Source: Euryarchaeota archaeon UBA557
Lineage (GTDB): Archaea; Thermoplasmatota; Poseidoniia; Poseidoniales; Thalassarchaeaceae
Reading direction: 5' to 3'
Assembly: GCA_002503285.1 (NCBI GenBank)
Contig: DARI01000021.1
Coordinates: 15,767-79,766 of the forward strand
DNA: 64,000 bases
The notes beneath the pieces are model-generated. The model was given only the letters and a program-made list of their open reading frames with translations, was not told the DNA's origin and ran no database searches. Positions 1-8,990 of this stretch are shown in pieces. Numbering within the stretch: the first letter of the stretch is position 1; every line of letters begins with the position of its first letter. The translations under genes and the position numbers were made by a program.

Positions 1-125
1 TAATATTTTAATTTTTATAGATTTGATATTATCATCTATACCCTCCATGTCCTATCGTACATAACCTTAGTCATCAATCCACCTATTATTCATTAGGTAC
101 TGGATGTTCGGAGTCACGATAAGAT

Positions 126-794
126 ATGTCAGTAGAGGCAGTAGTATTCGATTGTGATGGAGTTTTAATTGATAATATATCTTCATGGTGGGCAATTCAT
201 GAACATTTTGGAACTAGAAATGAACAGATGTTAGAACGATTTTTGAATCAAGAAATTACTGAAGAAGAGTTTGTCAATCATGACATAAAAGAATGGAAAA
301 AAGTACAACCTATAATACATAAAGATGATATTATGAGATGTTATTCTGGAGTAAAACTTATGCAAGGAGCGAGGGAGGTAGTAGAAGAGTTACAAGCAAG
401 GGGTATTTTTGTTGCTATAGTTTCATCAGGAGTGGATTTATTGATTGGAACAATTGCCAATATGTTAAAGGTTGACGATTGGGCGGCCAATGGTTTTGAA
501 TGGGATGAAAATAATCATCTACTGAAGGGTTTGCCAACAAGAGTATATTCTCATAACAAAGGCTTAATGGTTGAAAAATTAATTAGAATAAAAAAACTCA
601 ATCCCCAAAATGTAGTATCCATAGGAGATTCTAGTACTGATTTATCTATGAAAGTGGGAGAATCTGGATTTATTGGCTTCAATCCCGCAAGAGAAAGAGC
701 AACTCATGCATTCAAAAATGCAGGAGTACCCATCATAGAAAATAAAGATTTAAGAGAAATATGGCCTATACTTTTCCCTAACGAAACAATTTAA
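126..794 (+). CDS. HAD-family phosphatase, SerB-like
   Basis: A 222-residue soluble protein of the haloacid dehalogenase superfamily, probably a small-molecule phosphomonoesterase. Motif I is FDCDGVLI, with D9 as expected nucleophile and D11 as general acid. Motif II is VSSGVD (around residue 98), and the late metal-binding motif is IGDSSTDLSM (around residue 167). The helical insert after motif I suggests a C1-type cap like that of phosphoserine phosphatase. Phosphoserine is a plausible substrate, but sequence alone does not separate it from other HAD substrates. It converges on and directly abuts the DP1 gene. The 125 bases upstream contain no other feature I can support. Confidence 0.75.
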   Translation: MSVEAVVFDCDGVLIDNISSWWAIHEHFGTRNEQMLERFLNQEITEEEFVNHDIKEWKKVQPIIHKDDIMRCYSGVKLMQGAREVVEELQARGIFVAIVSSGVDLLIGTIANMLKVDDWAANGFEWDENNHLLKGLPTRVYSHNKGLMVEKLIRIKKLNPQNVVSIGDSSTDLSMKVGESGFIGFNPARERATHAFKNAGVPIIENKDLREIWPILFPNETI

Positions 795-2411
795 TCAAAC
801 AAAAGGTATAGCAAATGTTGCAAAGGTGTGTAAATTTACAATAGAAAGTATACAGGGTTTTGGCTGAAATCCTAACATTTTCTGAAAATCAGTCTGATCT
901 TGCCAAGTTGAACTATGCAGTAGTGTAACGCCTTTGTGATTACCCATGTAATGACCATGTACATGGCCTGTAACAAATATATCTGGAGTTTGACGTATTA
1001 CCATATTATCTTCAGGTTCTGGAGATAACGGAGTCTTGTTCCCCCACGATGGTGCTAAATGTCTTCTCTCCAACATCGCTTTCATGGCTAATTCAGGTTT
1101 AGAATAAGATACAGATCTTAAAGTTGCTACAAAATCATCAATACTTTTTCCATGATATGATAGAACTCGAACTCCATGTAGGCTAAAATCACAGGGATTG
1201 CCTACAAAAACGGCATCTGAATAATCTTGCTGAATTTCTGGATCCAATGAAGGTTGTGGTTCTGCTGGCCTTACTGCATCATGATTCCCAGGAAGAATAA
1301 TAATATCTATCCAATCAGGAATTTCTTCTAAAAGTCTAGCTAATTCTGAATATTGCTTGTAGAGATCCTTGATTGCTAAATGCTTATCTTGGCCTGGATA
1401 AATGCCTATACCATCAACGCCATCTCCACTAAGAACAAAGTATTTTATCGTTCGAGCCATAGGATCATTCTTGAACCAATGAATCATTTTTTCCCAAGGT
1501 GTAGCGAGGAATGTTTTACTACCCAGATGTATATCAGACAAGAAGGCGGCAGAAACTGCTCTATCAATACCTGCAGGAGTCTTGATATGATCTTTTAAAG
1601 GAGGATGATGTATGTCTTGAGCAAGAAATAATGGATCCCTATCTCCAATAAAATAACCACTAATTCCAATTACTTCATCATCCATAAGGCCATCCATAGA
1701 TGCATGAAACTCAGAAGCATTAGAAGGTGTTTTTAATGAGCATCTAATTTTACCAGTTTCATCTTCTATGTTAAAACCTAAATTTCCTTTTCGGGACCAC
1801 CTAGTTTCACCAACTAATCCCACCAGAGTGGTTTCATAATCTGAAGTAGAATGAGTGTGCCTATTTCTCCATGCATCTGAATTAGAAATTGGCCTTCTTG
1901 GTAAAACATTACCTGATATCATAAGATTTCGAAGTTGAGTGAGTCTACTAGTAAAGCAATTTTGAATATCTAGTAAACTTCCTTCAGTAACTGACTTTCC
2001 AGTTATGTCAAAATGAATTTCGATATCTGAGTCTATTTCTCTTGCATCCATTGGAAAATCATGTTTGCTGAAATGCGGTAAACCATGAGGCCTTGGTGCC
2101 ACTTCTAATTGTGGTTGCGGAGTTGCAATAATGCGCCCTATAGGAGAAGGATTGTCAAGTTTGGCAAGTGTTGATTGTTCTAATTTACGTGTTGGAATGC
2201 TATCTTCATTTAACAACACATTCGGCACTAATGATAATAAATTATCTATAGTATTAGAATCAAGTAATACTACTCCAGAAGCATGTGCAGCCTCTATTAA
2301 CGGCAATATACTTGTTAGTTTTTCCAATTTATCTTTAGTTTTTGAGCCGAGGACAACCAAACCTGCACTACTAAGGATTCGAGATCTTTCGGACCAGCTT
2401 TCAGAACTCAT
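795..2411 (-). CDS. polB: DNA polymerase D small subunit DP1
   Basis: Small subunit of the archaeal replicative polymerase PolD, which carries the Mre11-like 3'-5' proofreading exonuclease and pairs with the large subunit DP2 (not in this window). An OB-fold-like region occupies about residues 193-268. The calcineurin-like phosphoesterase domain follows, with LSDIHLGS (D293, H295), LSGDGVDG, LPGNHDAVRP, SYHGKS and VTGHVHGH. All metal-ligand motifs look intact, so the nuclease should be active, unlike the eukaryotic B-subunits. Length is 538 residues, with a poorly conserved N-terminal 120 residues. It is strong evidence that the host is archaeal. Confidence 0.95.
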   Translation of the reverse strand: MSSESWSERSRILSSAGLVVLGSKTKDKLEKLTSILPLIEAAHASGVVLLDSNTIDNLLSLVPNVLLNEDSIPTRKLEQSTLAKLDNPSPIGRIIATPQPQLEVAPRPHGLPHFSKHDFPMDAREIDSDIEIHFDITGKSVTEGSLLDIQNCFTSRLTQLRNLMISGNVLPRRPISNSDAWRNRHTHSTSDYETTLVGLVGETRWSRKGNLGFNIEDETGKIRCSLKTPSNASEFHASMDGLMDDEVIGISGYFIGDRDPLFLAQDIHHPPLKDHIKTPAGIDRAVSAAFLSDIHLGSKTFLATPWEKMIHWFKNDPMARTIKYFVLSGDGVDGIGIYPGQDKHLAIKDLYKQYSELARLLEEIPDWIDIIILPGNHDAVRPAEPQPSLDPEIQQDYSDAVFVGNPCDFSLHGVRVLSYHGKSIDDFVATLRSVSYSKPELAMKAMLERRHLAPSWGNKTPLSPEPEDNMVIRQTPDIFVTGHVHGHYMGNHKGVTLLHSSTWQDQTDFQKMLGFQPKPCILSIVNLHTFATFAIPFV

Positions 2412-2459
2412 CCGTCTATCCGTAACCGATAACGCTCATGATAATATCTATAAGAATAA

Positions 2460-3158
2460 TTAATTATTAGGATTGCTATCCCAATCGGTCAGCGATGCTA
2501 AATCTATTTTAGAAATATCTTGAACGACAGTTTTTTTATTAGGTTGCCATGATAACTTGCCTTCCCATTCTTCTGATAAAGAATCTAAACTAGAAATATC
2601 GATATTCTTGTTTTTAGTGCCTGTATTAATTTTTTTCTCATCTACAATATTTTCTTTTTCATCAACATTATCCATTGCTTCTAATGCTAAACGTAAGCCA
2701 AATGCAGCAAAGGAACGTTTATTGTCGAGTCTATCATTTTCTCCAAAATCCATTCTTCTGACCAAGAAGTAATCTCTTGCTATTATTGCTACATGCACCC
2801 TGCCTACTTCTTTGTTTTCAGACGAGCCTTTTGGACCTGCGATGCCAGTAATTGCAATTGAAACATCTGAATTGGACCTATACCGGGCACCCCTTGCTAA
2901 TTGAATTGCGACCTCATGAGATACTGCTCCGACATTGCCTTCTTTGAAGTATGACTCGTCGACGCCTAATTGCTGAGTCTTAGATTCGTTTGAATAAACT
3001 ATCCAACCTTGATTAAACCAATTACTGGCTCCCGACATATCAGTAAGTAATGATGCAATGAGTCCACCAGTACAGGATTCTGCAGTTGAAATAGTCCAAT
3101 TTCTCTTCTTTAATCGTCTGGAAAGACGAGCGGCAAGAGCAGCATTTTGTTCAACCAC
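2460..3158 (-). CDS. CinA C-terminal domain protein (nicotinamide-nucleotide amidase-like)
   Basis: Residues 1-165 match the CinA/PncC family, which deamidates nicotinamide mononucleotide to nicotinate mononucleotide. The diagnostic TAESCTGG motif lies at about residues 24-31 and AITGIAGP further on. The N-terminal molybdopterin-binding-like domain of full CinA is absent, as in stand-alone PncC. About 65 C-terminal residues are extra, polar and lysine/aspartate rich, with no motif I recognise. The start is GTG; no upstream ATG is available before the tRNA. It is transcribed with the DP1 gene downstream (48 bp gap). Confidence 0.85.
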   Translation of the reverse strand: MVEQNAALAARLSRRLKKRNWTISTAESCTGGLIASLLTDMSGASNWFNQGWIVYSNESKTQQLGVDESYFKEGNVGAVSHEVAIQLARGARYRSNSDVSIAITGIAGPKGSSENKEVGRVHVAIIARDYFLVRRMDFGENDRLDNKRSFAAFGLRLALEAMDNVDEKENIVDEKKINTGTKNKNIDISSLDSLSEEWEGKLSWQPNKKTVVQDISKIDLASLTDWDSNPNN

Positions 3159-3248
3159 GTCCCGGCGGTCAGGACACCATTATTGACCTTTTCACAATAA
3201 AAGTATTGTTAAGTCTGTGGATTGTCATCTTTAATTATAAGATTTTAT

Positions 3249-3324
3249 TGGTGGGTCCGGCAGGAATTGAACCTGCGATCTTCGCTTTGTAAGAGCAACG
3301 TCATAACCCCTAGACCACGGACCC
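3249..3324 (-). tRNA. tRNA-Val (anticodon TAC), CCA encoded
   Basis: A complete 76-nt cloverleaf on the minus strand. The acceptor stem is GGGTCCG with CGGACCC, the anticodon stem is TTGCT/AGCGA around loop CTTACAA, and the T-arm has the loop TTCAATT. The anticodon TAC reads GTA valine codons. The 3' CCA is encoded in the DNA (bases 3249-3251). No intron is present. Confidence 0.95.
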
Positions 3325-3391
3325 TGCATACGAGCAAGGGAGCAATGTATTCAAATCCTCTGTACATCATGGCTCATATTAGAGGAATCAG

Positions 3392-4375
3392 ATGAGTTCG
3401 ATGACGGATTTGTTAACAAGATTAAAAAAATCAGGCGTCCCTGTAACTAATAAGATAAAAATAGCCATGGAATTCATCAAACCAGACATATTTACTGACC
3501 ATGATTTAGAATTATTTTGGAATGATATGCCGACACCTTTCTTTATGACTGAGAATGGATCTGTAAAATCAATATCGGCCCCCCATATGATAGTGACTTT
3601 ACTATACCATTTGGAAATATTAGAAAATCAAAATATATTGATTATGGGTTCTAAATCAGGTTATTTGGGAGCATTGGTAGACAGAATTATTGGAAAAGAC
3701 GGAAATGTAATGATTTTGGAACCTCACAATCAAGTTAGAGATTATACCAGTAAAAGAATAAGTAAACACAATACAATAGGAACTATAGAAATATGTTCAC
3801 AAAAGGATTTACTAGAATCAGAAAAGAAATTTGATAGAATATTAATTACAGGTTATTTGAGGAATGTATCTGAAGACATACAATTTCATGTAAAAGATGG
3901 AGGATTTGTACTTGCCCCCATAGGCAGTAGTATCCATCAAAGACTATTAAAAAAGGAAAAGCAAGGAAATGTGTGGATGGATACAGACCTTGGTGGAGTC
4001 ATATTTGGGCCAATGGATTTAACAGAAATAAATAATAATCCATTGGATTCTAAAAATATAATAGAACACATGGAAGTAGCATTGGAGCTAATATTAGAAG
4101 TAATTGAAATTGAAGAAGAATCATTAGTAAGAATACGGGACTTAATATCATCTATAAGAGAATTGCCTGACGATATTCCGCCCCTAGATCAATATTCTAG
4201 TGATGATGAAATATTTGAACATCCGATAATGGAATTATTATTATCCGAACAAGAATGGTTAGGGCCATTATGGCCAATTCTAACAGGATTAGATAATATT
4301 TTTATTTCAGATTTTAACGAGATGCATGGTGACGAATATTCAAACAATGGTGGACATAGTGATTTAGTTCCTTGA
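3392..4375 (+). CDS. Protein-L-isoaspartate O-methyltransferase-like protein
   Basis: The first ~215 residues resemble the Pcm/PIMT family, which uses S-adenosylmethionine to methyl-esterify isoaspartyl residues in damaged proteins. The family's ISAPHM motif is at about residues 62-67. The SAM-binding motif I is present in altered form as IMGSKSGYLGALV (canonical GTGSGY). GFVLAPIGS matches the later strand region. About 110 C-terminal residues, rich in Glu, Asp and Ile, are not part of the usual enzyme. The degenerate SAM loop leaves room for a changed or lost activity. A tRNA m1A58 methyltransferase was considered, but ISAPHM favours PIMT. It is followed 45 bp later by the HEAT-like repeat gene. 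Confidence 0.7.
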   Translation: MSSMTDLLTRLKKSGVPVTNKIKIAMEFIKPDIFTDHDLELFWNDMPTPFFMTENGSVKSISAPHMIVTLLYHLEILENQNILIMGSKSGYLGALVDRIIGKDGNVMILEPHNQVRDYTSKRISKHNTIGTIEICSQKDLLESEKKFDRILITGYLRNVSEDIQFHVKDGGFVLAPIGSSIHQRLLKKEKQGNVWMDTDLGGVIFGPMDLTEINNNPLDSKNIIEHMEVALELILEVIEIEEESLVRIRDLISSIRELPDDIPPLDQYSSDDEIFEHPIMELLLSEQEWLGPLWPILTGLDNIFISDFNEMHGDEYSNNGGHSDLVP

Positions 4376-4420
4376 AAATAGATAAGCATATTCTTGATAT
4401 AATACTCACTGGATAAATAT

Positions 4421-5446
4421 ATGCGGCATCCTGCAACATCGCGCCTTTATCATAAAGATGAAAGACAAAGGAGACGAGCTGTAAGGAAATTATTTGAGGT
4501 TGATGATCCAGATAACCTCTATGATTTTATAAATTTATTAGATGATAAAGAAGCCTGGTATAGAGAAAAATCGATGGAAGCCATTGTAAAATGGGCGAAC
4601 AACGGTGATGAAAAAATAATTCAAAAATTATCGAATTCGGAATATATTTCTCAAAGATTATTGGCAGCAAAACTATCTCAAAGATTAGATAAAAATAGAA
4701 ATAAAATTTTACAAATGTTGTGTTTAGATAATGAAATTACCGTCAGAATATCAGCATGGGAAGAAACATTGAACGTCCCGGATTCAGAAATTAATAATTT
4801 GATTAAAAATGGTATGGCATCAGAGGATAAAGCAATTAGAAAAATTAGTTTAATAAGGTTATCAAAAATGGATAATATAGAAATTAAATATATCCTTGAA
4901 TCATTAGAAGATGTTTCTTACTCAGTTATTAATGCGGGATTGGAGATAATTAAATCTGAACCCAAAATAAATAAAGATGGGGATTTTGATGAACATTTGA
5001 CCAGAATAGCATTTGATAAATCTAATAAGAATTGTAATATTGCAGCATCTATATTGATTGAGAAAAATTATACAAATGCAGAGATGTCTAAAAGCATACT
5101 AAAATGGAGTGAAGAAAGTGATATGGTTTTTTTAAATCCAATAGTTAATTCACTCAGAAAGATAGAATGGTGGAATAATGAACAACTTAGGTTGCACATA
5201 ATAAATGATTCAAGTGACGCGTTTGTAATTAAAATTATTAGAGGTTCGAACTCTGAAATGGTATCAAAAATAAGAAATGAGATATTGACTAAATCGAAAA
5301 GGGATGACGATGTAAAATCGAGAATTATCGAAGATCTGATTGGCAGAAAAATAAGTAATAGCACTATTGAAATAATAAAGGAATTTAAAAATAATAGTAA
5401 TCCAACTTTATCTACAGTATCAAAAGAAATATTAGAAAATCTATGA
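4421..5446 (+). CDS. HEAT/armadillo-like repeat protein
   Basis: A 341-residue helical protein with no signal peptide or membrane segment. Successive ~30-residue helical pairs resemble HEAT repeats, for example the AWYREKSMEAIVKWAN and RLLAAKLSQRLDKNRN regions. The N-terminus is basic. Such proteins usually act as scaffolds or protein-binding adaptors, and no catalytic motif is visible. It lies directly downstream of the Pcm-like gene in the same direction, so the two may be co-transcribed. The partner and role are unknown. Confidence 0.6.
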   Translation: MRHPATSRLYHKDERQRRRAVRKLFEVDDPDNLYDFINLLDDKEAWYREKSMEAIVKWANNGDEKIIQKLSNSEYISQRLLAAKLSQRLDKNRNKILQMLCLDNEITVRISAWEETLNVPDSEINNLIKNGMASEDKAIRKISLIRLSKMDNIEIKYILESLEDVSYSVINAGLEIIKSEPKINKDGDFDEHLTRIAFDKSNKNCNIAASILIEKNYTNAEMSKSILKWSEESDMVFLNPIVNSLRKIEWWNNEQLRLHIINDSSDAFVIKIIRGSNSEMVSKIRNEILTKSKRDDDVKSRIIEDLIGRKISNSTIEIIKEFKNNSNPTLSTVSKEILENL

Positions 5447-5450
5447 AGTG

Positions 5451-5912
5451 CTAATTTATTGCCGGTAGCATTAATCTAGATAATGGGATTGAAATTGGAG
5501 GAAGATGATCGGGTAACCTATGTCTACTAGTTTTGGGCGGAAATAAATCACCCGATAGGGCAGCATTCACTACATCTGATTTCTCAATAGAGTCTTTGCC
5601 GGAGTTTGGCCAAAGGCCTAATTCTATCGAATCATCATTAAGATAGTCGACCATGACACAGGGGAGGCAGAGTAAATTCAATCTTTTTGCAACAGTGTAT
5701 CTATGATGTCCATCGAGAATTGTACCGGTGTTTCTATCAACAACAAGCGGCAAAACGTATGCATTCCATCTAAGAGTCATTTTTTCCAATTGGTCTACTT
5801 TTTTGGCAATAATTTCTTCATGCGATAATAATAATTCTATTGGAACCAGTTCGACTAACATAATCGCCTCCAAGGGTATCCTTTGGATATACCTGTCTGC
5901 CGAAGCAATCAT
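5451..5912 (-). CDS. ParB/Srx-fold protein, possibly SerK-like free-serine kinase
   Basis: A 153-residue protein with the ParB N-terminal fold. VPIELLLSHEE at about residue 23 and the hallmark LDGHHRYTVAKRL around residue 67 are visible. The C-terminal part, with PPKTSRHRLPDHLPP, resembles the stand-alone ParB-like proteins typified by archaeal SerK and staphylococcal SbnI, which phosphorylate free serine, rather than partition proteins. No helix-turn-helix DNA-binding domain follows. The kinase call is inference from overall resemblance. It is divergent from the tRNA nucleotidyltransferase gene, with only 24 bp between the two starts. Confidence 0.55.
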   Translation of the reverse strand: MIASADRYIQRIPLEAIMLVELVPIELLLSHEEIIAKKVDQLEKMTLRWNAYVLPLVVDRNTGTILDGHHRYTVAKRLNLLCLPCVMVDYLNDDSIELGLWPNSGKDSIEKSDVVNAALSGDLFPPKTSRHRLPDHLPPISIPLSRLMLPAIN

Positions 5913-5936
5913 GCATAGTAGACTTCTGGGTCCACC

Positions 5937-7193
5937 ATGGAGGACTCATCTTCACCGTTTGAATGGCCAATAGATGATGAGACTGAAATAGTCCTCAGCA
6001 GAATCCGAAAAAGGGGTAAAGCATGGATAGTAGGAGGATGGGTGAGAGATTCATTATTAGGTGTTAAGTCAATTATTGACATAGATATTGCAACTAACCT
6101 GAAGCCCACTGAAATAGTCAAAATATTTCCGGATTCAATTATTATAAACGAAAATTTTGGGACAGTTTTGGTAAGAATGAAAGATGAAAATATTCAATCT
6201 TTAAAAGAATGGGAGGTAACTACCCTTAGATCAGAAAGTAATTACACCGATGGAAGGAGGCCAGATACAGTTAATTTTGGTGATAGTATATTTGAAGACA
6301 TATCTAGAAGAGATTTTACTATTAATGCAATGGCGATTAACAGTGAGGGAGATTTAATTGACAAGTTTGGAGGTCATGATGATCTTAAAAAAAATATATT
6401 AAGATGTGTTGGAAATGCTGATGAAAGATTAAGTGAGGATAGTTTAAGAATTATTCGTGCATTTAGATTCATAGGCTTAAGAAATAATACAATAATGACA
6501 TTTGATAGTGAATTAAATAAAGCAATTTTAGATAACGTTGGAATGATAAAAAATGTATCTAAAGAAAGAATTGATTCAGAATTACGTAAGATAATGAAGT
6601 CCAAAAATGCACTTATGATATTATCTAAAATGGAGGAGTTTAACGTCATAGAAATGATTTTTCCAGATTTAAAAATTAATTTAGATGTAGAATTAACAGA
6701 CGATTATAGAGTGAACTTACTTCTAATATTTGGAAATGATGATGATATTGAAGTTGCAAAGTTATTAAAAAAATATTTAAAAATTTCAAATAAAGATGAA
6801 AGTATCATTAAATTTTTGTCTCTAAATAAGCTAAATATTCCATCCAATAATGTTAGAGAATTAAGAAGATTTAGAGCGTATTTGTCCGATGAACAGAAAA
6901 ATTGTTTTTTGAAATATTTAGATGGGAGTGGATTTGATACCAATAATTTGGAATCTTCATTAATCAATTTACCACCATTAAAGGCAGGGAAAAAACCATT
7001 AATAGATGGCAATATTTTAAGATCTTTGACTGGATTAGAGCCTGGAGCGAAGTTAGGTAAATTGAAAGGACTGTTACATAGAGAACAAATAGAACAAGAT
7101 ATCGGAAATATTGAAGATGTCTTGGACCTATTAAAATATATAGATTGGGAAAATTCTAATTATGAAGAATGGGGCCATATGTGTTGGCCATAA
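5937..7193 (+). CDS. cca: Class II (bacterial-type) tRNA nucleotidyltransferase
   Basis: Adds or repairs the 3' CCA of tRNAs. The head domain shows all class II motifs: VGGWVRDSLLG (residues 32-42), the DxD metal pair D48/D50, RRDFTINAMA (124-133), and LSEDSLRIIRAFRF with the EDxxR signature (165-178). The C-terminal part ends with the LIDGNILRSLTG...PGAKLGKL pattern typical of bacterial CCA/poly(A) polymerase relatives. Known archaea generally use the unrelated class I enzyme, so this gene is probably of bacterial origin. At 418 residues the length is normal for the family. CCA-addition, A-addition only, or poly(A) polymerase activity cannot be separated by eye. Confidence 0.88.
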   Translation: MEDSSSPFEWPIDDETEIVLSRIRKRGKAWIVGGWVRDSLLGVKSIIDIDIATNLKPTEIVKIFPDSIIINENFGTVLVRMKDENIQSLKEWEVTTLRSESNYTDGRRPDTVNFGDSIFEDISRRDFTINAMAINSEGDLIDKFGGHDDLKKNILRCVGNADERLSEDSLRIIRAFRFIGLRNNTIMTFDSELNKAILDNVGMIKNVSKERIDSELRKIMKSKNALMILSKMEEFNVIEMIFPDLKINLDVELTDDYRVNLLLIFGNDDDIEVAKLLKKYLKISNKDESIIKFLSLNKLNIPSNNVRELRRFRAYLSDEQKNCFLKYLDGSGFDTNNLESSLINLPPLKAGKKPLIDGNILRSLTGLEPGAKLGKLKGLLHREQIEQDIGNIEDVLDLLKYIDWENSNYEEWGHMCWP

Positions 7194-7700
7194 TCACAAT
7201 TCATTGAGATGTTCGATGTACTCATTTAGATCAAAGTAGAAGTCGTAATCGAATTCGTGGGGTTTCACAATTAGGCACCATCCATCACCATAGGCATCAT
7301 CATTTACTAAATCGGGACTATCTTCCACATCTCCATTTAATTCTACAATTTTACATGGGAATGGTGCATTAATCAATAATCTTTCATTTGCTGTCCTTAC
7401 AGTTATCATCAAATCGTCAACTCCTATTTCATCACCGCTAGTTAATGGAGTAGCTTCAGCATCATCATCAACAACTGATTCTTCTTCATCTACGTCTGAT
7501 CGGAATTCACTATCATCTTCAGGTTTGGCCAAAACAACTCTTACAATATCTCCATACTCGGCCCTGATAAATTCACTAATTCCTATCTTCACTGTCATGT
7601 CTTCTTCTTTCTTCTCATCCAATACTTTCAACCATAGATGATCCTTACTATACCGGCGGTCATGGGCTATGCTGAATTCAAAGAAATCTCCGTCAGACAT
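7194..7700 (-). CDS. GcvH-like (glycine cleavage H) protein without a lipoyl lysine
   Basis: The fold of the glycine cleavage H protein is recognisable: YSKDHLWLKV near the start, VKIGISEFIRAEYGDIVRV, INAPFPCKIVELNGDVEDSP, and DAYGDGWCLIVKP. In true GcvH the lysine of ESVKAVSDLYAP carries lipoate. The matching stretch here is ITVRTANERLLINAP, with no lysine. An acidic insert (DVDEEESVVDDDAEAT) separates the two halves. I chose the ATG at 7700; an in-frame TTG at 7724 would add eight residues. Function is unknown. It could be a non-lipoylated structural homologue. It converges end to end with the tRNA nucleotidyltransferase gene. Confidence 0.6.
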   Translation of the reverse strand: MSDGDFFEFSIAHDRRYSKDHLWLKVLDEKKEEDMTVKIGISEFIRAEYGDIVRVVLAKPEDDSEFRSDVDEEESVVDDDAEATPLTSGDEIGVDDLMITVRTANERLLINAPFPCKIVELNGDVEDSPDLVNDDAYGDGWCLIVKPHEFDYDFYFDLNEYIEHLNEL

Positions 7701-7815
7701 GTTGCTTTCGTTCGCCCGCGCCAACGTCTCACTTTTTAATCATTCGGAGTGATTTGCTAACATTTGACGGCGAGAGATTAACAATGTGAACTTCTTCGGT
7801 TGGTTTGGGATAATT

Positions 7816-8988
7816 ATGGATTTTCAAGAGACTGAAGAACAAAGCATGATAAGAGGCATGGTACGAAGCTTCGCAGAGGATATTTTGGCACCTACTTGCC
7901 TAGATAGAGATAGAAATGCAAGTCCGCCACTTGAAGAATGGAAATTATTTTGTGAATATGGATTACAAGGAATTACCATCCCTGAAGAATATGGAGGCAA
8001 TCCAGTTGATGATATCATTGAAGCGATCATAGTAGAAGAATTGGCAAGAGTAGATCCATCCTTTTCTGTAATGTATTGTGTACATGTAGGGTTGTGTGCT
8101 AAAACTATAGCATTACATGGAAATGAGGAACAAAAGAAAAAATACTTGACTAGATTATCCAAGGGAGAAATAGGGGCATATTCACTATCAGAAGCTGGGG
8201 CCGGAACAGATGCTGCAGCACTAGGATGCCGTGCGAAATTAAGTGATGATGGATCACATTACATCCTTAATGGAGAGAAAATGTGGGTAACTAATGGTAA
8301 AAGTGCAAATATATATGTCCTATTTGCAAAAGATATAGGTCATCCCGAATATGGAGATAAACGACATGGAGGGACTACAGCATTCATAATTGATTCCGAA
8401 ATGGAAGGTTTCAGCGTAGGAAAGAAGGAAGAAAAACTAGGTATTCGGTCTTCAGATACTTGCGTGTTATTATTAAATAATTGTAAAGTTCCAGTAGAGA
8501 ATGTTTTGAAAGGCTCAGGAAATGGTTTTCCAATAGCAATGAATGCATTGGACAATTCTAGAATCGGGATTGCTGCACAAGCACTTGGGATTGCCCAAGG
8601 AGCATATGAAGCTGCATTGAATTACGCACATGAGAGGCAATCATTTGGAAAACCAATTGCATATCATCAAAGTATTGGAAACTATTTAGCAGATATGGCC
8701 ACACAGACCGAGGCAGCAAGAATGATGGTTTACAAGGCCGCGTGGGCAAAACAAAGACACTATGAACTAGGAATGGAAAGACATACCAAGGAGGCTAGTA
8801 TGGCAAAATTATTCGCTGGAGATACTGCAATGTGGGTCTCAGAAAGAGCAGTTCAAGTATTAGGTGGATATGGATATACTACTGATTTTCCTGTTGAGAG
8901 ATTCTTCAGAGATGCTAAAATCACTCAAATATATGAAGGTACTCAAGAAGTTCAAAGAATTGTGATAAATAGGGCCATAAAACCTTAG
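7816..8988 (+). CDS. Acyl-CoA dehydrogenase
   Basis: FAD-dependent enzyme oxidising an acyl-CoA to the enoyl-CoA and passing electrons to ETF. Family signatures are clear: YSLSEAGAGTDAAAL (FAD/substrate loop), MWVTNG, RIGIAAQALGIAQGAY, ERQSFGKPI, VLGGYGYT and IYEGTQEVQRIVI with the catalytic glutamate. The likely start is the ATG at 7816 (390 residues, normal for the family); a GTG at 7786 would add ten hydrophobic residues. Short- or medium-chain or branched acyl specificity cannot be told. EtfBA encoded at 14.8-16.5 kb is its probable electron acceptor. Confidence 0.93.
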   Translation: MDFQETEEQSMIRGMVRSFAEDILAPTCLDRDRNASPPLEEWKLFCEYGLQGITIPEEYGGNPVDDIIEAIIVEELARVDPSFSVMYCVHVGLCAKTIALHGNEEQKKKYLTRLSKGEIGAYSLSEAGAGTDAAALGCRAKLSDDGSHYILNGEKMWVTNGKSANIYVLFAKDIGHPEYGDKRHGGTTAFIIDSEMEGFSVGKKEEKLGIRSSDTCVLLLNNCKVPVENVLKGSGNGFPIAMNALDNSRIGIAAQALGIAQGAYEAALNYAHERQSFGKPIAYHQSIGNYLADMATQTEAARMMVYKAAWAKQRHYELGMERHTKEASMAKLFAGDTAMWVSERAVQVLGGYGYTTDFPVERFFRDAKITQIYEGTQEVQRIVINRAIKP

Positions 8989-8990
8989 TA

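Noticed and set aside
5451..5912. ParB chromosome partition protein
   Set aside because: No helix-turn-helix domain, no parA neighbour, and no parS-like repeats were seen nearby.
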